NCBI GenBank assembly: GCA_026182355.1
Contig: JAPFBL010000068.1
Span: forward strand, 9,399,001-9,463,000
Origin: Hermatobates lingyangjiaoensis
Taxonomy: Eukaryota; Arthropoda; Insecta; Hemiptera; Hermatobatidae
Direction of reading: 5' to 3'
Length of the DNA: 64,000 nt
The notes below the pieces were generated by a model that made no database searches, was not told the DNA's origin, and worked only from the letters and a program-made list of their open reading frames with translations. Below, one piece after another: positions 13,945-25,180 of this stretch; the stretch's first letter is position 1, and each line of letters begins with the position of its first letter. Position numbers and translations under genes: made by a program.

Positions 13945-13979
<35 letters not shown>
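13945..13979. repeat. (AT)n microsatellite
   Basis: Pure AT dinucleotide run next to the foldback element. The same arrangement, foldback end plus (AT)n, recurs at 20070-20094 and 28060-28094, which suggests that the AT tract travels with the element or marks its target. Confidence 0.9.
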
Positions 13980-13980
<1 letters not shown>

Positions 13981-16088
13981 CATGATATCTTCAGGATAGG
14001 TTTGTTTATACTTGCTTGTTGTTCTTTTTCAGTTCTGTGATTACTCCATATAAATCTGTTCCAGAGGAATGTTGTTATGACGTTAAAGGATTCGTTTCAT
14101 TTACAGGTTGATATGAAGGGGATTTTACACCGGAATACACGACAAAGTGATTACCCAGCGTTGCGCAATATAATTTTCATTAAGGCCAATAATGGTTGAA
14201 ATGTTTATTCGATTTAGAGTGTGTCAGTCCTCAGTTAGAATAGTATTATTAAACTTTAGGAACAACACTTAACTTTGTGTTACATGCTAATTTGATTCTA
14301 AAGCAATATAAATGATAATATAACATTGAGTAACATAATAGACGCAATACACCGTATATAAATAAACTCCACTTGTTAAATATATTTAAATTAGGTTTTG
14401 TTTTGCCCATTTGAATGATATATAAACACAATAATTTTAAAATTAACTAGTTGTATGCACATATTGATTTTAAACCACTAAAATTAACAGCTGTGATAGG
14501 AAATATATATAACTTATTTCAAATATTCATTCATTATCAATAAAGTTTGTGGAAAGGTTTTATTGTTTATTAGTTTAGTAGTCTTTTAAAGTATTCATTC
14601 TCTATATCAACTTAGCGGACTACAAAAGTTGTTAGTTGTGATCACAAAGAGAATTGTCTTTCACTTGCTATGAACTTTTTAGTTCGAATATAACATTCAT
14701 TATAATGGCAGTAAATTCAAATTATGACTTTTCATTGCAATGGAATTAATATTAATTTATATTAATTAATTATTATTAATTAATCGTAAAAAAGAAACAT
14801 TAAAACATTGTAAATGATGTTCTACGAAAGCGTATTCTGTGAAGAACATAATCTAGGTATAAAGCAGCTTACTGACTCTGAATTTCTTTGTATTGTGTGC
14901 AGTTTTTGCATATTATGGGACCACTCTTCTATTATAGTTAAGTCACTCTTTAAAAATTCATATTTTTACGTACGTAAAAAGTCAATAACTTATGTTCTCT
15001 ATTTTTTTCCACATTTGTTTGACTTGAAATGATTCTAATATTGAATGGATGAATGAATTGACATACTTGGTTTGGCTCACAGTATGCAATATGATAAATA
15101 TAGAATTGTTCTTGATACAAGTGTAAAAATTTGATTTCAAAGATAATCTCGTGTCTTCTTTTATCAAGTTGTTTGCATTTATACTCTGTTTTTTTACCTT
15201 ACGAGTTTGTGATTTCATTGATATTATACGAGTAGGATAAAAACAAGTGTCACCTTTGACACTTGAAAAACTTTGCTGGTTATAAGCTAGACACATTTCC
15301 ATGTTTATTTTACATGTCAATGTCTACCGTCCTACATTTAACCATTTTAAGTTTATGTAATGTGGAAATCATTAATTAGTCTAATACAACCAAGTCTAAT
15401 GGCTTTATGTGTTTCTGAGACCAGTATTAGTGATCTCAGTTCTAATGAATACGTATAATATTCCAATCAAACTTATTTCTCGTTTCATTTATTTTGAATC
15501 TTATTTTATTTTGCCGATTTCCTGTTCAGTTCTTAAATAAACCTAGAATTTAGCCCTGTCTTATGGCGAAGAGACCTTTTGTATATACAATACAGTCAGA
15601 AGCATACCCTTTTCTTCTTGTTTAATATATGTCAGTATTATTGAGTGTATATTGGTTAGATGTTGTTCTGTTTGTTAATGGTTTGTGATTATTAACGCAC
15701 AAATTATTATTACTACTTTATAATTTTGCACACTACTTTATAATTACTACTTTACAATTTATTGCAGAATTATATTAGTTATTATCACCTGTAACATTAA
15801 GTGAACTCTATTTTTTAGTTATCACTTTTAATTTGTCCTTAAAGCTGTCTGTTGTGTCTTCACACAACAGTGAAGAATAACTTACTGAAGTTATTTGAAC
15901 ATAGACTTTTCTTTCGTAAGTACTTATTGCAATATTAAATTATTAATAATATTATAATAAGTGATATTATGTTATTATAATATATTATAATAAGTGGTAC
16001 TTCAATACTGGTATTGGATGGAGTGGACTACAGTATAGGTTCATCGGAGGAATGGAACTAACAACTAAATAAGATATTTGTGAAATAT
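13980..16088. other. AT-rich DNA, including the likely UNC119 3' UTR
   Basis: The UNC119-like stop codon lies at the right edge on the minus strand, so its 3' untranslated region must extend leftward from 16088. An AATAAA overlaps the stop itself, which is too close to be the likely signal. Further minus-strand AATAAA words lie near 15488-15510. The true poly(A) site cannot be chosen from sequence alone. No other gene was seen. Confidence 0.45.
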
Positions 16089-16536
16089 TTATTCCAGGAT
16101 GAAAGAATTTGGATCCGGTGAGCTAAAAGTGTATTCAGCTTTGTTGTGAATAACCAGTATATTGTCAACAAAGTAGAAGCAATCTGCCTTTACAGCGACG
16201 GGACTGTGCTGCAGACGATGGAGAGTTGAAGCGTCCAGCTGAGGCATTTGGTAAATATTCTCGCAGGAGTTGTGGCTGTAGGGCATGCAAAATCCCATAT
16301 TGAAGTCGAATGATGTTATTAGCCGCTCACCCAGATAGTGGAATTCTACCATTCTTAGGTTGTTGACAGGAAGTCCTCCCACCGTGAACTCCACAGTTGT
16401 CCCTATTACTCCCATTTGTAAAAACTCCAAAGGGAACTGATACTTGACGAGACGTGGTACTCTTTCTATCATTACATCTTCCTTTGCTGCCAAATCCAAT
16501 AATGTTGAACTTGATTGAACATCTCGAATTTTGAGC
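16089..16536 (-). CDS. UNC119: UNC119-like lipid-binding chaperone, coding exon 2 (C-terminal)
   Basis: Encodes residues 108-256 and the TAA stop of a UNC119/GMP-PDE-delta family protein. These proteins fold as an immunoglobulin-like beta sandwich that holds myristoylated cargo such as transducin alpha and delivers it to cilia or photoreceptor membranes with ARL3. Family blocks in order are KIRD (110-113), KYQFPLEFL (139-147), TVEFTVGGLPVNN (155-167), SFDFNMGFCMPYSHNSCENIY (from 183) and FYFVDNILVIHNKAEY (from 228). The acceptor is TTTAG at 16541-16537, and joining it to exon 1 restores codon AG|G for Arg108. The stretch between the KIRD strand and KYQF is about nine residues shorter than I recall for vertebrate UNC119. 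The whole C-terminal domain lies in one exon. No frameshift or internal stop is visible. Confidence 0.92.
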
Positions 16537-16613
16537 CTAAACACATCAAAATTAACAATTATTTTACGTAACTGCAATATTCTACAGAATATTCAATTCC
16601 AGATGTTTTCCTT

Positions 16614-16790
16614 ATGGAATTATTACACAACAAGTGACCACAATTGACTATTTCAATACATATGTATTGAAATAGTCAATTTCAATAAATATGTATTTAC
16701 TATTTATTGAAATAGTAAATACATATATACATATGTATTGCCACATGGAATTATTACACAACAAGTGACCAAAATTGACAATTTCAATAT
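16614..16790. repeat. 131-bp tandem duplication beside the splice acceptor
   Basis: The segment from ATGGAATTATTACACAACAA onward at 16614-16656 recurs at 16745-16787 with two or three changes. The intervening DNA is built of AT palindromes. On the transcript this lies about 80-250 nt upstream of the exon 2 acceptor. Confidence 0.9.
16642..16681. repeat. Perfect 40-bp palindrome
   Basis: Base pairing from the centre (between 16661 and 16662, in CATATG) is perfect for 20 bp on each side and breaks at 16641/16682. It sits inside the duplicated unit and about 105 nt from the UNC119-like acceptor. Confidence 0.95.
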
Positions 16791-17978
16791 AATGCAGTAG
16801 TAAAAAATGCTTCTTAAAGCTCAATTAGAATTGTGGATAACCAGTTTAAGGAAGTAAATTTTAAATATTTAATGAATGAAGATTTTGCTATTAAGAAACC
16901 AGCTTTTTTTTTCAATTTTACATCTAATTGCCAAATATCTGCAAAAATGAATTTTGCACAATGCTCGTTTCTTTTTAGATTGGTTTTTATTGAACAAATT
17001 AAAAATGATATTCAGACAAATATACATTAATCAATCTATTTCAATATCAATGCATTGAGTGTCTAATTATGGTGAATCTTTTTTTCTATCTTTCCAGAGA
17101 GCCATTTATATATCATTTTAAAACAAACGATAATTCTGATATAGTTTCAAAAATTGTAATCAATAATGATAAACTTATTTCTAATAAATTTAATTATACT
17201 TATTACTATAAAAATTCTGCTACTAAATAATATTTTGATTTTTTTCCAAGAAAAAAATTACAATCAGATGAGTACAATGTTTTAAATAGGGAGTCATTTC
17301 TAATATAATGTAATTAGAATTAAAATTTCAGTTTTAATTAGTTTTTTGCTAAAATGATTGCTTTGTTGAATTGAGATGCCAATACACCAAAGGTTCCTTT
17401 TTCCAAGTTTTTTACTATCAATTAAATTCCAGTTCTGGGTATACTAAATTATCATCAATAAGGATATTATGGCTATGTAGCTATGATTAAAGATAAACGG
17501 AGTCACGTTATATAAAAGTTTATAATTGGGAATGACTTTTGAATTGAACTGAAAAAAAGGACCATCGATAGTGATTAAATATTCAGAGTGTGTCTGCATG
17601 GGAGTCATCATCTCTTTCGTTTGAGCTCGATGAATTGAACCTGGATTACAGCCAGTAATAAGATTGGATAGGATAATAGACATGCAAATCGTCAATCAAA
17701 ATAGTACGCCAGCTTTATATACTCATAATTTATTCTTTATCCCTGTTTGTGTTTCTCCACTTACTGTCTATTTCCATTTGTACTTGAAGGCGTGACATAT
17801 TAAAATCATATATCAGCGATTAGACTCAACGATAAAGCTTGCATGTCCTAACAACAGGAACAAAACAAGTATGTCAATTACATTCACATAATGTGAATAA
17901 TAATGGTGTTCATAATGATATACCTTTCTAGCCTTGTAACTCTGAGTCATTTAATCACTACAAGCTAACATACCACCG

Positions 17979-17979
<1 letters not shown>
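16791..17979. other. Intronic AT-rich DNA, nothing recognised
   Basis: No repeat family member or exon-like segment was identified. Short open frames at 16833-17030 (+) and 17444-17695 (-) have no supporting features. Confidence 0.5.
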
Positions 17980-18028
<49 letters not shown>

Positions 18029-18034
18029 ACACAT
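17980..18034. repeat. (CA)n microsatellite
   Basis: CA dinucleotide run passing into a short (AT)n segment, directly before a foldback family copy. Confidence 0.95.
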
Positions 18035-18043
18035 ATATATATA

Positions 18044-18282
18044 ATCGATGAAAGATTTCACATAAACACGTGAAATAACAATCATTGATCAAATGTATAT
18101 ATAATGATTTTACAATATTCACGTGACAAAAAACAACGTCCGAACTACAGGAAGAACACAGAAAAAAGACTTCATTTTTTCAACTGTAAGAAGGGGATTC
18201 ATCAGAGTCAAATCTCAACTGACGAAGATGGCTTGTTACGGTTAAAAAGATCTTAGTCTTTTTTCTGATTTTTTAATGAAGT
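18044..18282. repeat. Foldback repeat family, diverged copy
   Basis: Starts with the family end ATTTCACATAAACACGTGAA and the following AACAATCA-TGATCAAA. Its right half carries ACGAAGATGGCTTGTTACGG and AGATCTTAGTCTT, the complement of the family core. The centre is rearranged, so the hairpin would be weak. A further CATCAGGAGAAAGAGTACGT word at 18325-18350 resembles the core of a second foldback family. Confidence 0.7.
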
Positions 18283-18774
18283 TTGGACGTTTGATACAGA
18301 TATTTTATATTTTGACAATTGTCGTCATCAGGAGAAAGAGTACGTCGTGGAAGCAGGGAGGTGACTGAAATTCAACTTCATGACCGTTACCGACTTAAGT
18401 GGTTAAACATATATGTGATATATATTATATGTGTATGTAAAATAAAACAACTTAAAGAGGTGACGTACTTATAAATGTTTTGAATATTGTAAGTAAGGAA
18501 AAATTTGTTAATCATGCATGCGTTTTCAAAGTTTTTTAAGCCAATTTAATTTTAAATTATATTAAAATGTTTTTTAAATATAATTTAAAAACTATAATAG
18601 GTTTAAAAACCTACAAGTCTTATTTTTTTTATAAATTATTACTAAATGTTACAATAAATATCATCTATGAATTTTAATGAAATCTAAAAAACTCACCCAC
18701 ATAAAGCTTTCTAGAATGTAATAAACTATAAAAAATTATTGATATATTATTACATTTGTTATATATATATAAAA

Positions 18775-18984
18775 AGATTTCAAATAAACACGTGAAACAA
18801 CAATCAATGATCAAACCACAATAAGAAATGGGAAAACAAGACTAAGATCTTTCAACCGTAACAAGCGGTCTTCGTCAGAGTCAAAAACCCAACTCTGGGT
18901 TGGGTTTTTGACTCTGACGAAGACCGCTTGTTACGGTTGAAAGATCTTAGTCTTGTTTTCCCATTTCTTATTGTGGTTTGATCA
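18775..18984. repeat. Foldback element with perfect 86-bp hairpin
   Basis: Arms 18808-18893 and 18899-18984 are exact reverse complements at all 86 positions around a 5-nt loop TCTGG. A single-copy end (18775-18807, with AAACACGTGAAACAACAATC) precedes the left arm, and (AT)n flanks both sides. It lies in the UNC119-like intron and would form a stable double-stranded RNA stem in either transcript orientation. The perfect match implies recent origin or gene conversion between the arms. Confidence 0.97.
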
Positions 18985-19568
18985 TATATATATATATATG
19001 CATTTATAGAAGGTGAAGATATATTATTGAATTGTTACAAAACTTTAGTTCATTGGTGCGTACATGATAGTGTATCTTTCTATTTGATTGGATTGGCTTA
19101 TGTATGGGCCAAAAAATTTCGAAAATGATTTTTTTTTTAAAATGCAACATTCCAAGTTTATTAGCACCTTCACAACCAGAGAGGGGTTTGAAAAATTATG
19201 AGATGACTCAAGTATGATATGTTTGGACGTTTTGACTCTGCAAAACAACACGGAAAAGAGAATGACAGATAGAAAGGCAGACAATCCCAGATATTTTTAT
19301 TTATGAGTATATATATGATGGATGCTATCTAGGGAGAATTCGTTTGTATTTAAGGATGTTTGGACATAAGAAAGCGGGCAACATTCATCCTTTGAATCCC
19401 ATTTGTAAATTCATATCCAGCCTAATCTTACAAGAAGAAAAAACATCATTAAATTCAAGAGACTGGGTAAAAGCTAATTTTATTCCGTAAAATAATTGTT
19501 ATGCCAGGACTATAAAGCAAGTCTAACGTTTGATACGTTAAAAGTGAGGCATACTAACAACCTCTTTG

Positions 19569-19572
<4 letters not shown>

Positions 19573-19618
<46 letters not shown>

Positions 19619-19709
19619 TATATATATCAGTTCAAAATTAAAGATAGGTATCATAAAGTTTAATATATATATTATATATATATATATATATAAGTTAATA
19701 TATATATAC
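19573..19709. repeat. (AT)n tracts flanking a short repeat segment
   Basis: Two AT dinucleotide runs (about 19573-19628 and 19662-19709) surround TCAGTTCAAAATTAAAGATAGGTA, which is an arm-end word of the 13622-13894 foldback family. Confidence 0.85.
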
Positions 19710-20093
19710 GAGTTCGAGATTAACAAAGAGCAACACACAAAGTAGGGAAACACACTTACAGACTCAAATTTTCGGGTAATCCGTCTTCAGGAGAAAAGAG
19801 AATGGGAGACCAAGCACGTTGTAGGCGCAACGGCAAGTAACCAACCCGGCAACCGCCAGTGCTGTCAACCGTACCCGGTCTTAAAGTATAAAATTAGGAG
19901 AAGTTATAAACAGAAACTCAGATAAGCAGTACTGGTTGGGTAGAACTATAAGTAGGTGAAAAATTATAAACAATATAAGATAAAAACAAACTATAAGAAA
20001 CAAAAATAATGAATAATCGTATTTCGTTTTATCCAGTTTGGATCGTATTTCGTTTTATCAGTGAATTAATATATATATATATATATATATATA
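19709..20093. repeat. Single-arm copy of the 13.6-kb foldback family
   Basis: Shares AAACACACTTACAGACTCAAATTTTCGGGTAATCCGTCTTCAGG and the following purine block with the left arm at 13640-13740. It then continues into about 250 bp of other sequence (GGTTGGGTAGAACTATAAG and beyond). It ends in GGATCGTATTTCGTTTTATC plus (AT)n, as does the 13.6-kb copy. This one has no opposing arm. Confidence 0.75.
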
Positions 20094-20235
20094 TGATCAA
20101 ACTACAATATGAGATAGGAAAACAAGACTAAGATCTTTCAATCGTTACAAGCGGTCTTTGTCAGAGTCAAGATTCAACATTGATCATTGGTTTTTATTTC
20201 ACGTGTTTATGTGAAATCTTTATATATTTATATAT
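20094..20235. repeat. Foldback repeat family, one-armed copy
   Basis: Contains TGATCAAACTACAATATGAG, AAACAAGACTAAGATCTTTC, ACAAGCGGTCTTTGTCAGAGTC and the right end TTTCACGTGTTTATGTGAAATC. The return arm is missing. Confidence 0.8.
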
Positions 20236-20241
20236 AAAGTA

Positions 20242-20362
20242 AATTTAAGACGAAGGAAACACACAGAAAGACACAGACATAACTCACATCATGTGATGTA
20301 AACTCAGAGTGTGATGTGAGTTATGTCTGTGTCTTTCTGTGTGTTTCCTTCGTTTTGAATTT
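20242..20362. repeat. Inverted repeat with perfect 41-bp core
   Basis: 20251-20291 and 20312-20352 are exact reverse complements over 41 bp with a 20-nt loop, and weaker pairing continues outward. The sequence (CGAAGGAAACACACAGAAAG at the left) is unrelated to the two other foldback families. It is also inside the UNC119-like intron. The antisense frame at 20284-20481 is a by-product. Confidence 0.95.
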
Positions 20363-21767
20363 ATTTTATTTAAGAAAGTCCGCTGGACCGTTTCTTTTAA
20401 TTGTGTGTATTTATATGTATGTATAATACTCGTATTTATATGGTTCAAACCTGACACTCTACTATGCACCGGAACGATCATATCTATTCTACTTCACTTA
20501 TACTCTCTTTCTTACTGTAAGATGATTATTTTAATTGTGAAAAATGTTTAGTTAACAGTATAAGGATATTAATGCATAATTATTTAACTGAATCTGTTTA
20601 TTATTATTCTTATTTAATTATAATATTGCCACATTTTAGAATTTGATCTATTGCAGAAGTTATGCATGTAAATGTTTTGCTATTGAGCTTCAAATTGCAG
20701 GGAACGCTTTAAACAGGCTGAATATGTGAGACTTTTCCTTAGAGGAGTTATTACTTATGCAATAAACCCCCGTCTTTATACCACAGTTTGTGTATTTCTA
20801 AGAAACTGCTATTTCATAAATAAACTCTAAGTTTCATTCTTCTAAAAAAAAATTCTGTTATTACTTCTCTAAAGTCTACATAAATGTAAACAGCACTTGG
20901 AAATAAATTATTCTATTTTCAATTCTCAAAAACTTTTAAGTATTCCAACAGTACGATTAGCTTGTCAATATTCACTTATATAATAGATGTTTCAATTTCT
21001 TTTTTTAGAAGTGGGAACAAGTTTGTTCCATAATAACTAAATTAAATAATAATCTCAAAGTTATGGAAAATTCTCTTCATTTTAAATTTTGTTTTCTGTT
21101 CAATATTTGATCATCGATCATTGAGCAAGTCATATTATTCATATCGCGTATTCATTGCTATAGTCATCGTTTTAGAAGAACAAGGTTAGAACTTCAGGTA
21201 GAATTTTTCATAAAGAATTACAGTTTGTTTATAAGATCACTCTAGCAGCCAATGACTTTACATTATTCTATGGATTATCTATATTACGTTTCATTAACTG
21301 CAAATAGATATTGGTGAATATATTCTGGTGATGATTGATCGATGTGAATTCCAAACCTACAGTCGTACTTCTAACACGCTAACCAGGAGTGAGAACAAAC
21401 GTGCCTCACCAATTAGGAGTAGATTTTTAATAAAAAGGTAAAACAGATGTATATAATATACAGATGTATAAAATATATAGTTATTGTGACTATGTAGTAA
21501 TTTATTTTAATCAAGTACTATATAAATAAAACAAAAACATTATTTCATATAAGTTAATATCACTTTAAATTATAACATATTTAAGCTGAATTGAGAGAAA
21601 CAATATGAATAGCAAACAATAAAAAATCACTTATTATGTCTTTAGGGTGAGGGTAATAGCCTTTTAAGAGAGATGCGATTTAATCAAAAAAGGAACATAT
21701 ATTTGAGTTCAATTACAAAATGTTATTGAAAACAAAAATTAAATTCGACTGACCAATAAAGACAAAT
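20363..21767. other. Intronic AT-rich DNA, nothing recognised
   Basis: No repeat family member, exon or RNA gene was recognised. The open frame at 20339-20551 has no motif. Confidence 0.5.
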
Positions 21768-23240
21768 AAATCTGGAGTGGCCTACACTCAACTTTACTAC
21801 AAGTAAACATAATATCAAACTTCTTGACAACCAATTGATTTTTTTATTTTATTCCGTTTTTATTTTATTTATTTTTTTTATTTTTTTATAGTATTTTATT
21901 TTATTTTTACTGCGTTATGAAGTAGAATATACTTTCTGGTAAGGTATTATCGACTTATAGATAATAAATTTAATGACTTCATATATTTTATTGTCGCTAC
22001 AAACATTTAATCAATTAGAACAGACTTCAAATCATTGACCAAGAACTATCAGACAACTAGTTCTTATTACGATCTGCTGAGACTCATGGGGTCTGAAATT
22101 CATTGCACTCATAGCAGTAGTACTGTATGTGGCCTTTCTAGTTCTCTTTTTCCTCTTTAATATATTTATTAAAAGCTTGGGTTTCAATTTCTTTATTCAT
22201 TGTCAAAAGTTTTCTTCGAGAATTATCTTTCACTTCTGTAGGTTATTGGTATGGTTTGCAAAAATTATTTCTTCTTCAAGGTGATTGCCTCGCTTTCAGA
22301 TTGAAAGTGTTCAGAAGTTTCCGCAAGTTCCAGACTGAGTTTGCATTATTCGTATGGTGTTAATTGCATCTTACATAAATAAGAGTTAAAAAAATTGTGT
22401 ATATATCACACAACTGATGCATATAATATCATCCGTATCACTACGGCACTAATAAAGATTAAAGCCAATGATTTTAAGGCATCAAAATATTCATATATTG
22501 TCTAAAAAAAGCAGAATCGTGTAAGAAATAAATGTCAGTGTCATCGAATCACCGAAGAATTAGCTTAAAATTACCATCCGTTTTGTAATATAGAAAGAAA
22601 GAGTCTATTTCTCATACTTCAGTATTACCCAAAAATAATATAATTCATAAAAACAAGGAAATCTAGAACTCATGTTATTTTTTGTTCAAGGTAGCAACAT
22701 ATATATTGATTCGAGCATTATATTAGGAAAATCCATCATACCATGAAAAGCATCAGAAATTACATGTTTGATTGATTTTTATATGCAGGAATTTATTATT
22801 CTCAACTCTCATATTAAGTCAATAAATGTTTTAAAATTTTTTCATTAGATCTCTAAACAACAATATTATTTTAGGTGAATGACTTAAAAAATTTCGAATC
22901 AATGTCCGCAATGTAAATTAATATAAATAAATCCGACAATTATAGGTGATATATTAGTCTGGGATGAACATTCTGTACTTAAAGCTTTTCTATCTTAGTG
23001 GTAGTTGAAATTCTACGGATATTATTTTTATTGATAATTATTTGTTCAATATTTTGGCAAACTTTTATTATTTTTGAATGACCTGTTTAGCGTCAAAAAA
23101 CGTATTCTGAAAACATAAAATTAACCCTAATGTCCTTTTGGTTAATGTAATTTTGAAAAAATTACCTCAACTTATTCTTAATATAGTGCTCATTTTCGAG
23201 ATATAATTTTGAGCTTAATCAGTGGAGTATCATGGCTTGT
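21768..23240 (-). repeat. Diverged copy of the palindrome-ended element (see 34.3 kb)
   Basis: The left edge TCTGGAGTGGCCTACACTC followed by CTTTACTACAAGTAA is the reverse complement of the 3' end of the element at 34321-35945. Inside, CTCTAAACAACAATATTATT and AAATAAATCCGACAA match another copy at 30970-31070. The outer 5' end is not clear, so the right boundary is approximate. Confidence 0.45.
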
Positions 23241-23270
23241 TATTGGGATAGTTCAACTGAGATTAGTAAT

Positions 23271-23543
23271 ATTAGAATTATTAGTAATAATGTCCGAAAT
23301 ACCTCGTAAGCTACTGTAGAGCTCAACTGGTTTCCGGTCAGTCTGGTTCCCATCTTCAAGAGCAGCTGACTGTATTTTATTTTTATTAAGTTTATTTTTA
23401 TTTATTAAGTTTAGGTAGGTAGCAAGAAAAAATAAAATACAGTCAGTTGCTCTTGAAGATGGGAACGAGACGGACCCGAAACTGATCGAGCTCTACAGTA
23501 ACTTTACGAGGTATGACGGACATTATTTACTAATAATTCTAAT
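23271..23543. repeat. Imperfect 113-bp inverted repeat
   Basis: Left arm 23271-23385 and right arm about 23430-23543 are reverse complements with scattered mismatches (for example CCCATCTTCAAGAGCAGCTG against CAGTTGCTCTTGAAGATGGG). An AT-rich loop of about 45 nt lies between. It is another long hairpin in the UNC119-like intron. No coding capacity. Confidence 0.9.
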
Positions 23544-23616
23544 TATGGCTTGTATTCAATCACGAGATTTCAGATTGGATCATAATTCAACTCTGTTTTA
23601 TTATTTTGAAACATGA

Positions 23617-23762
23617 AGTTTGTCATCTATTTACTTATAGAACTCGAATGCTCTTGATTAATTATTTTCACACGCTCTAAACTGAATAAAATATTAGAAA
23701 TTTTGTGAGTATTTAACCCATGCTCTTGGAATTGGATGTGAACCATCTGCGCCACAGGGACT
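23617..23762 (-). repeat. tRNA-derived SINE, degenerate
   Basis: Read on the minus strand from 23762, the head GTGGCGCAGATGGTTCA resembles a tRNA D-arm with pol III box A, and GGGTTAAATA sits where box B belongs. The body AATATTTTATTCAGTTTAGA resembles the TTATTCAGACAATGAACGG body of the SINE at 34127-34285. The tRNA part has decayed too far for an isotype to be assigned, and it is not a functional tRNA. Confidence 0.5.
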
Positions 23763-24104
23763 TTTATAGAATTAGCTTCTAAAACATGCTATAAATGACG
23801 TGAATGTATTAAATAACAGTTTTTCGACCTAAATTATAATGATTTAATTACAATAAATTTAGAAAGAGGAAATTTAATGAATAATCGGTGAGAATATGAA
23901 ATAATTATTGAATATATCAACAAATAATATTTAACAGAAGTTAACTGAAGTTTTAGAAATTATCAAATTAATATAAGTAAAATAATAACAGCCACAGTTA
24001 TGTCTGTAATCAAAAAAAAAAAAAAAAAAAAGTTTTGTCATAATGCCTATATTTTCTTCTTTTGATATATCTATTTCAATAAAAATGATAGAGTAAGGCT
24101 CCAA

Positions 24105-25180
24105 GTGCATCGGAAGATACAGGAAGTGGTTAATAAAACTAATTCTCTCTAAATTAAGGAGTTCAGGACTAATTGCATTTGCTGTAGCATCTCAGGAATT
24201 GACAACTTCTTCCAGTTGACAAGAGGAACTGATACTGACATTTATAATGCTTGTATCAGTCTTATTTGTGGCGCAAGTTTACTAAGCTCCATTTAACTCG
24301 AAATATCAAGTTTAAGAAGAAGATGAGGAATACTCTAAATTTCTGATAAATATTAGTGAAGACAGAGTTGGAAGCAATGAAAGTAAAGAAATGATTACTG
24401 TCCGAAGACATGTTTACCCGTGCACATAATGTTGATTACTGTGTGGAATACATTTACTCATTATTCGCCAACCCACAAAGACTGTTCACAGAAAATTCTA
24501 TATAAAAGTTTTATTTATCGAGACACACTATGAAATGAATCCTAGGTTCATTAAATAATTTTCAGAAGAAATTTAACAATATTGTCACATAACTCAGTTT
24601 GTGCAGGAACAGAACCCAAACATTACCCTCAAGAATTTCTTGACTCACTAGATCCAGTGAGTCAAGCTTTTACTTATTAATCTGTAAATAATTAATTGAC
24701 TAAGTCAAGCTTCAATCTTGAGAAGCATTGATCCACAGCGCTTATGTAATGGAACATGACTAATAACTGAGGAGCTTAATGATGTCATTTTTTATAGAAT
24801 TATCGCATTGCGGTTTCAAGGGGAAATAATTTTAATTGCAAGGTTAAAAATTGTTTTAAATGAAGAGGACGACATTCAGTGAGTATTCGAAATGACTATT
24901 CATACTCTGGATTAAAGAATCTAAAGAAAGTTTTAGTTCATTTATGTAAAGAGAGTAAAACAGAAAGAAAGAATTAATTTTTTTTGGATAATTCAAATTG
25001 TACATAAAATGTAAATAAAGAGGACTATTATCAAAACATGCTCATTATCCTCTTTATTAGAAATGAATTCATTTAGAGTTTATCTGAATTTATGTGAAAG
25101 TAATTGCATTAAAAAGGAATGTGTTGGATGACCGAAAGGGTCACGGGCAGTTCAGTTTGTTTTCAAAATCAGATGATTTT
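24105..25180 (+). pseudogene. Decayed Helitron Pif1-like helicase remnant
   Basis: Helitron transposons encode a Rep-helicase protein whose C-terminal part is a Pif1 family DNA helicase. In broken plus-strand frames I read LSKVRSSGLIAFAVAS (from about 24153), the block after the Walker A region. EFLDSLDPV follows at about 24632. LCNGT, LITEELNDVIFYRIIALRFQGE and NNFNC-like text follow from about 24745, then a weak MTIH-like segment near 24890. Stop codons and frameshifts occur throughout. The tail ATTGCATTAAAAAGGAATGTGTTGGATGACC near 25105 matches the tails of the copies at 36648 and 60620, so all three derive from one family. Confidence 0.7.

Noticed and set aside
16537..16577. Alternative exon 2 start, either the upstream ATG at 16577 or an acceptor after TTGCAG near 16573
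   Set aside because: Using the TTGCAG acceptor with exon 1 in phase leads to a TAA after four codons. The TTTAG acceptor at 16537 joins perfectly and matches the family.
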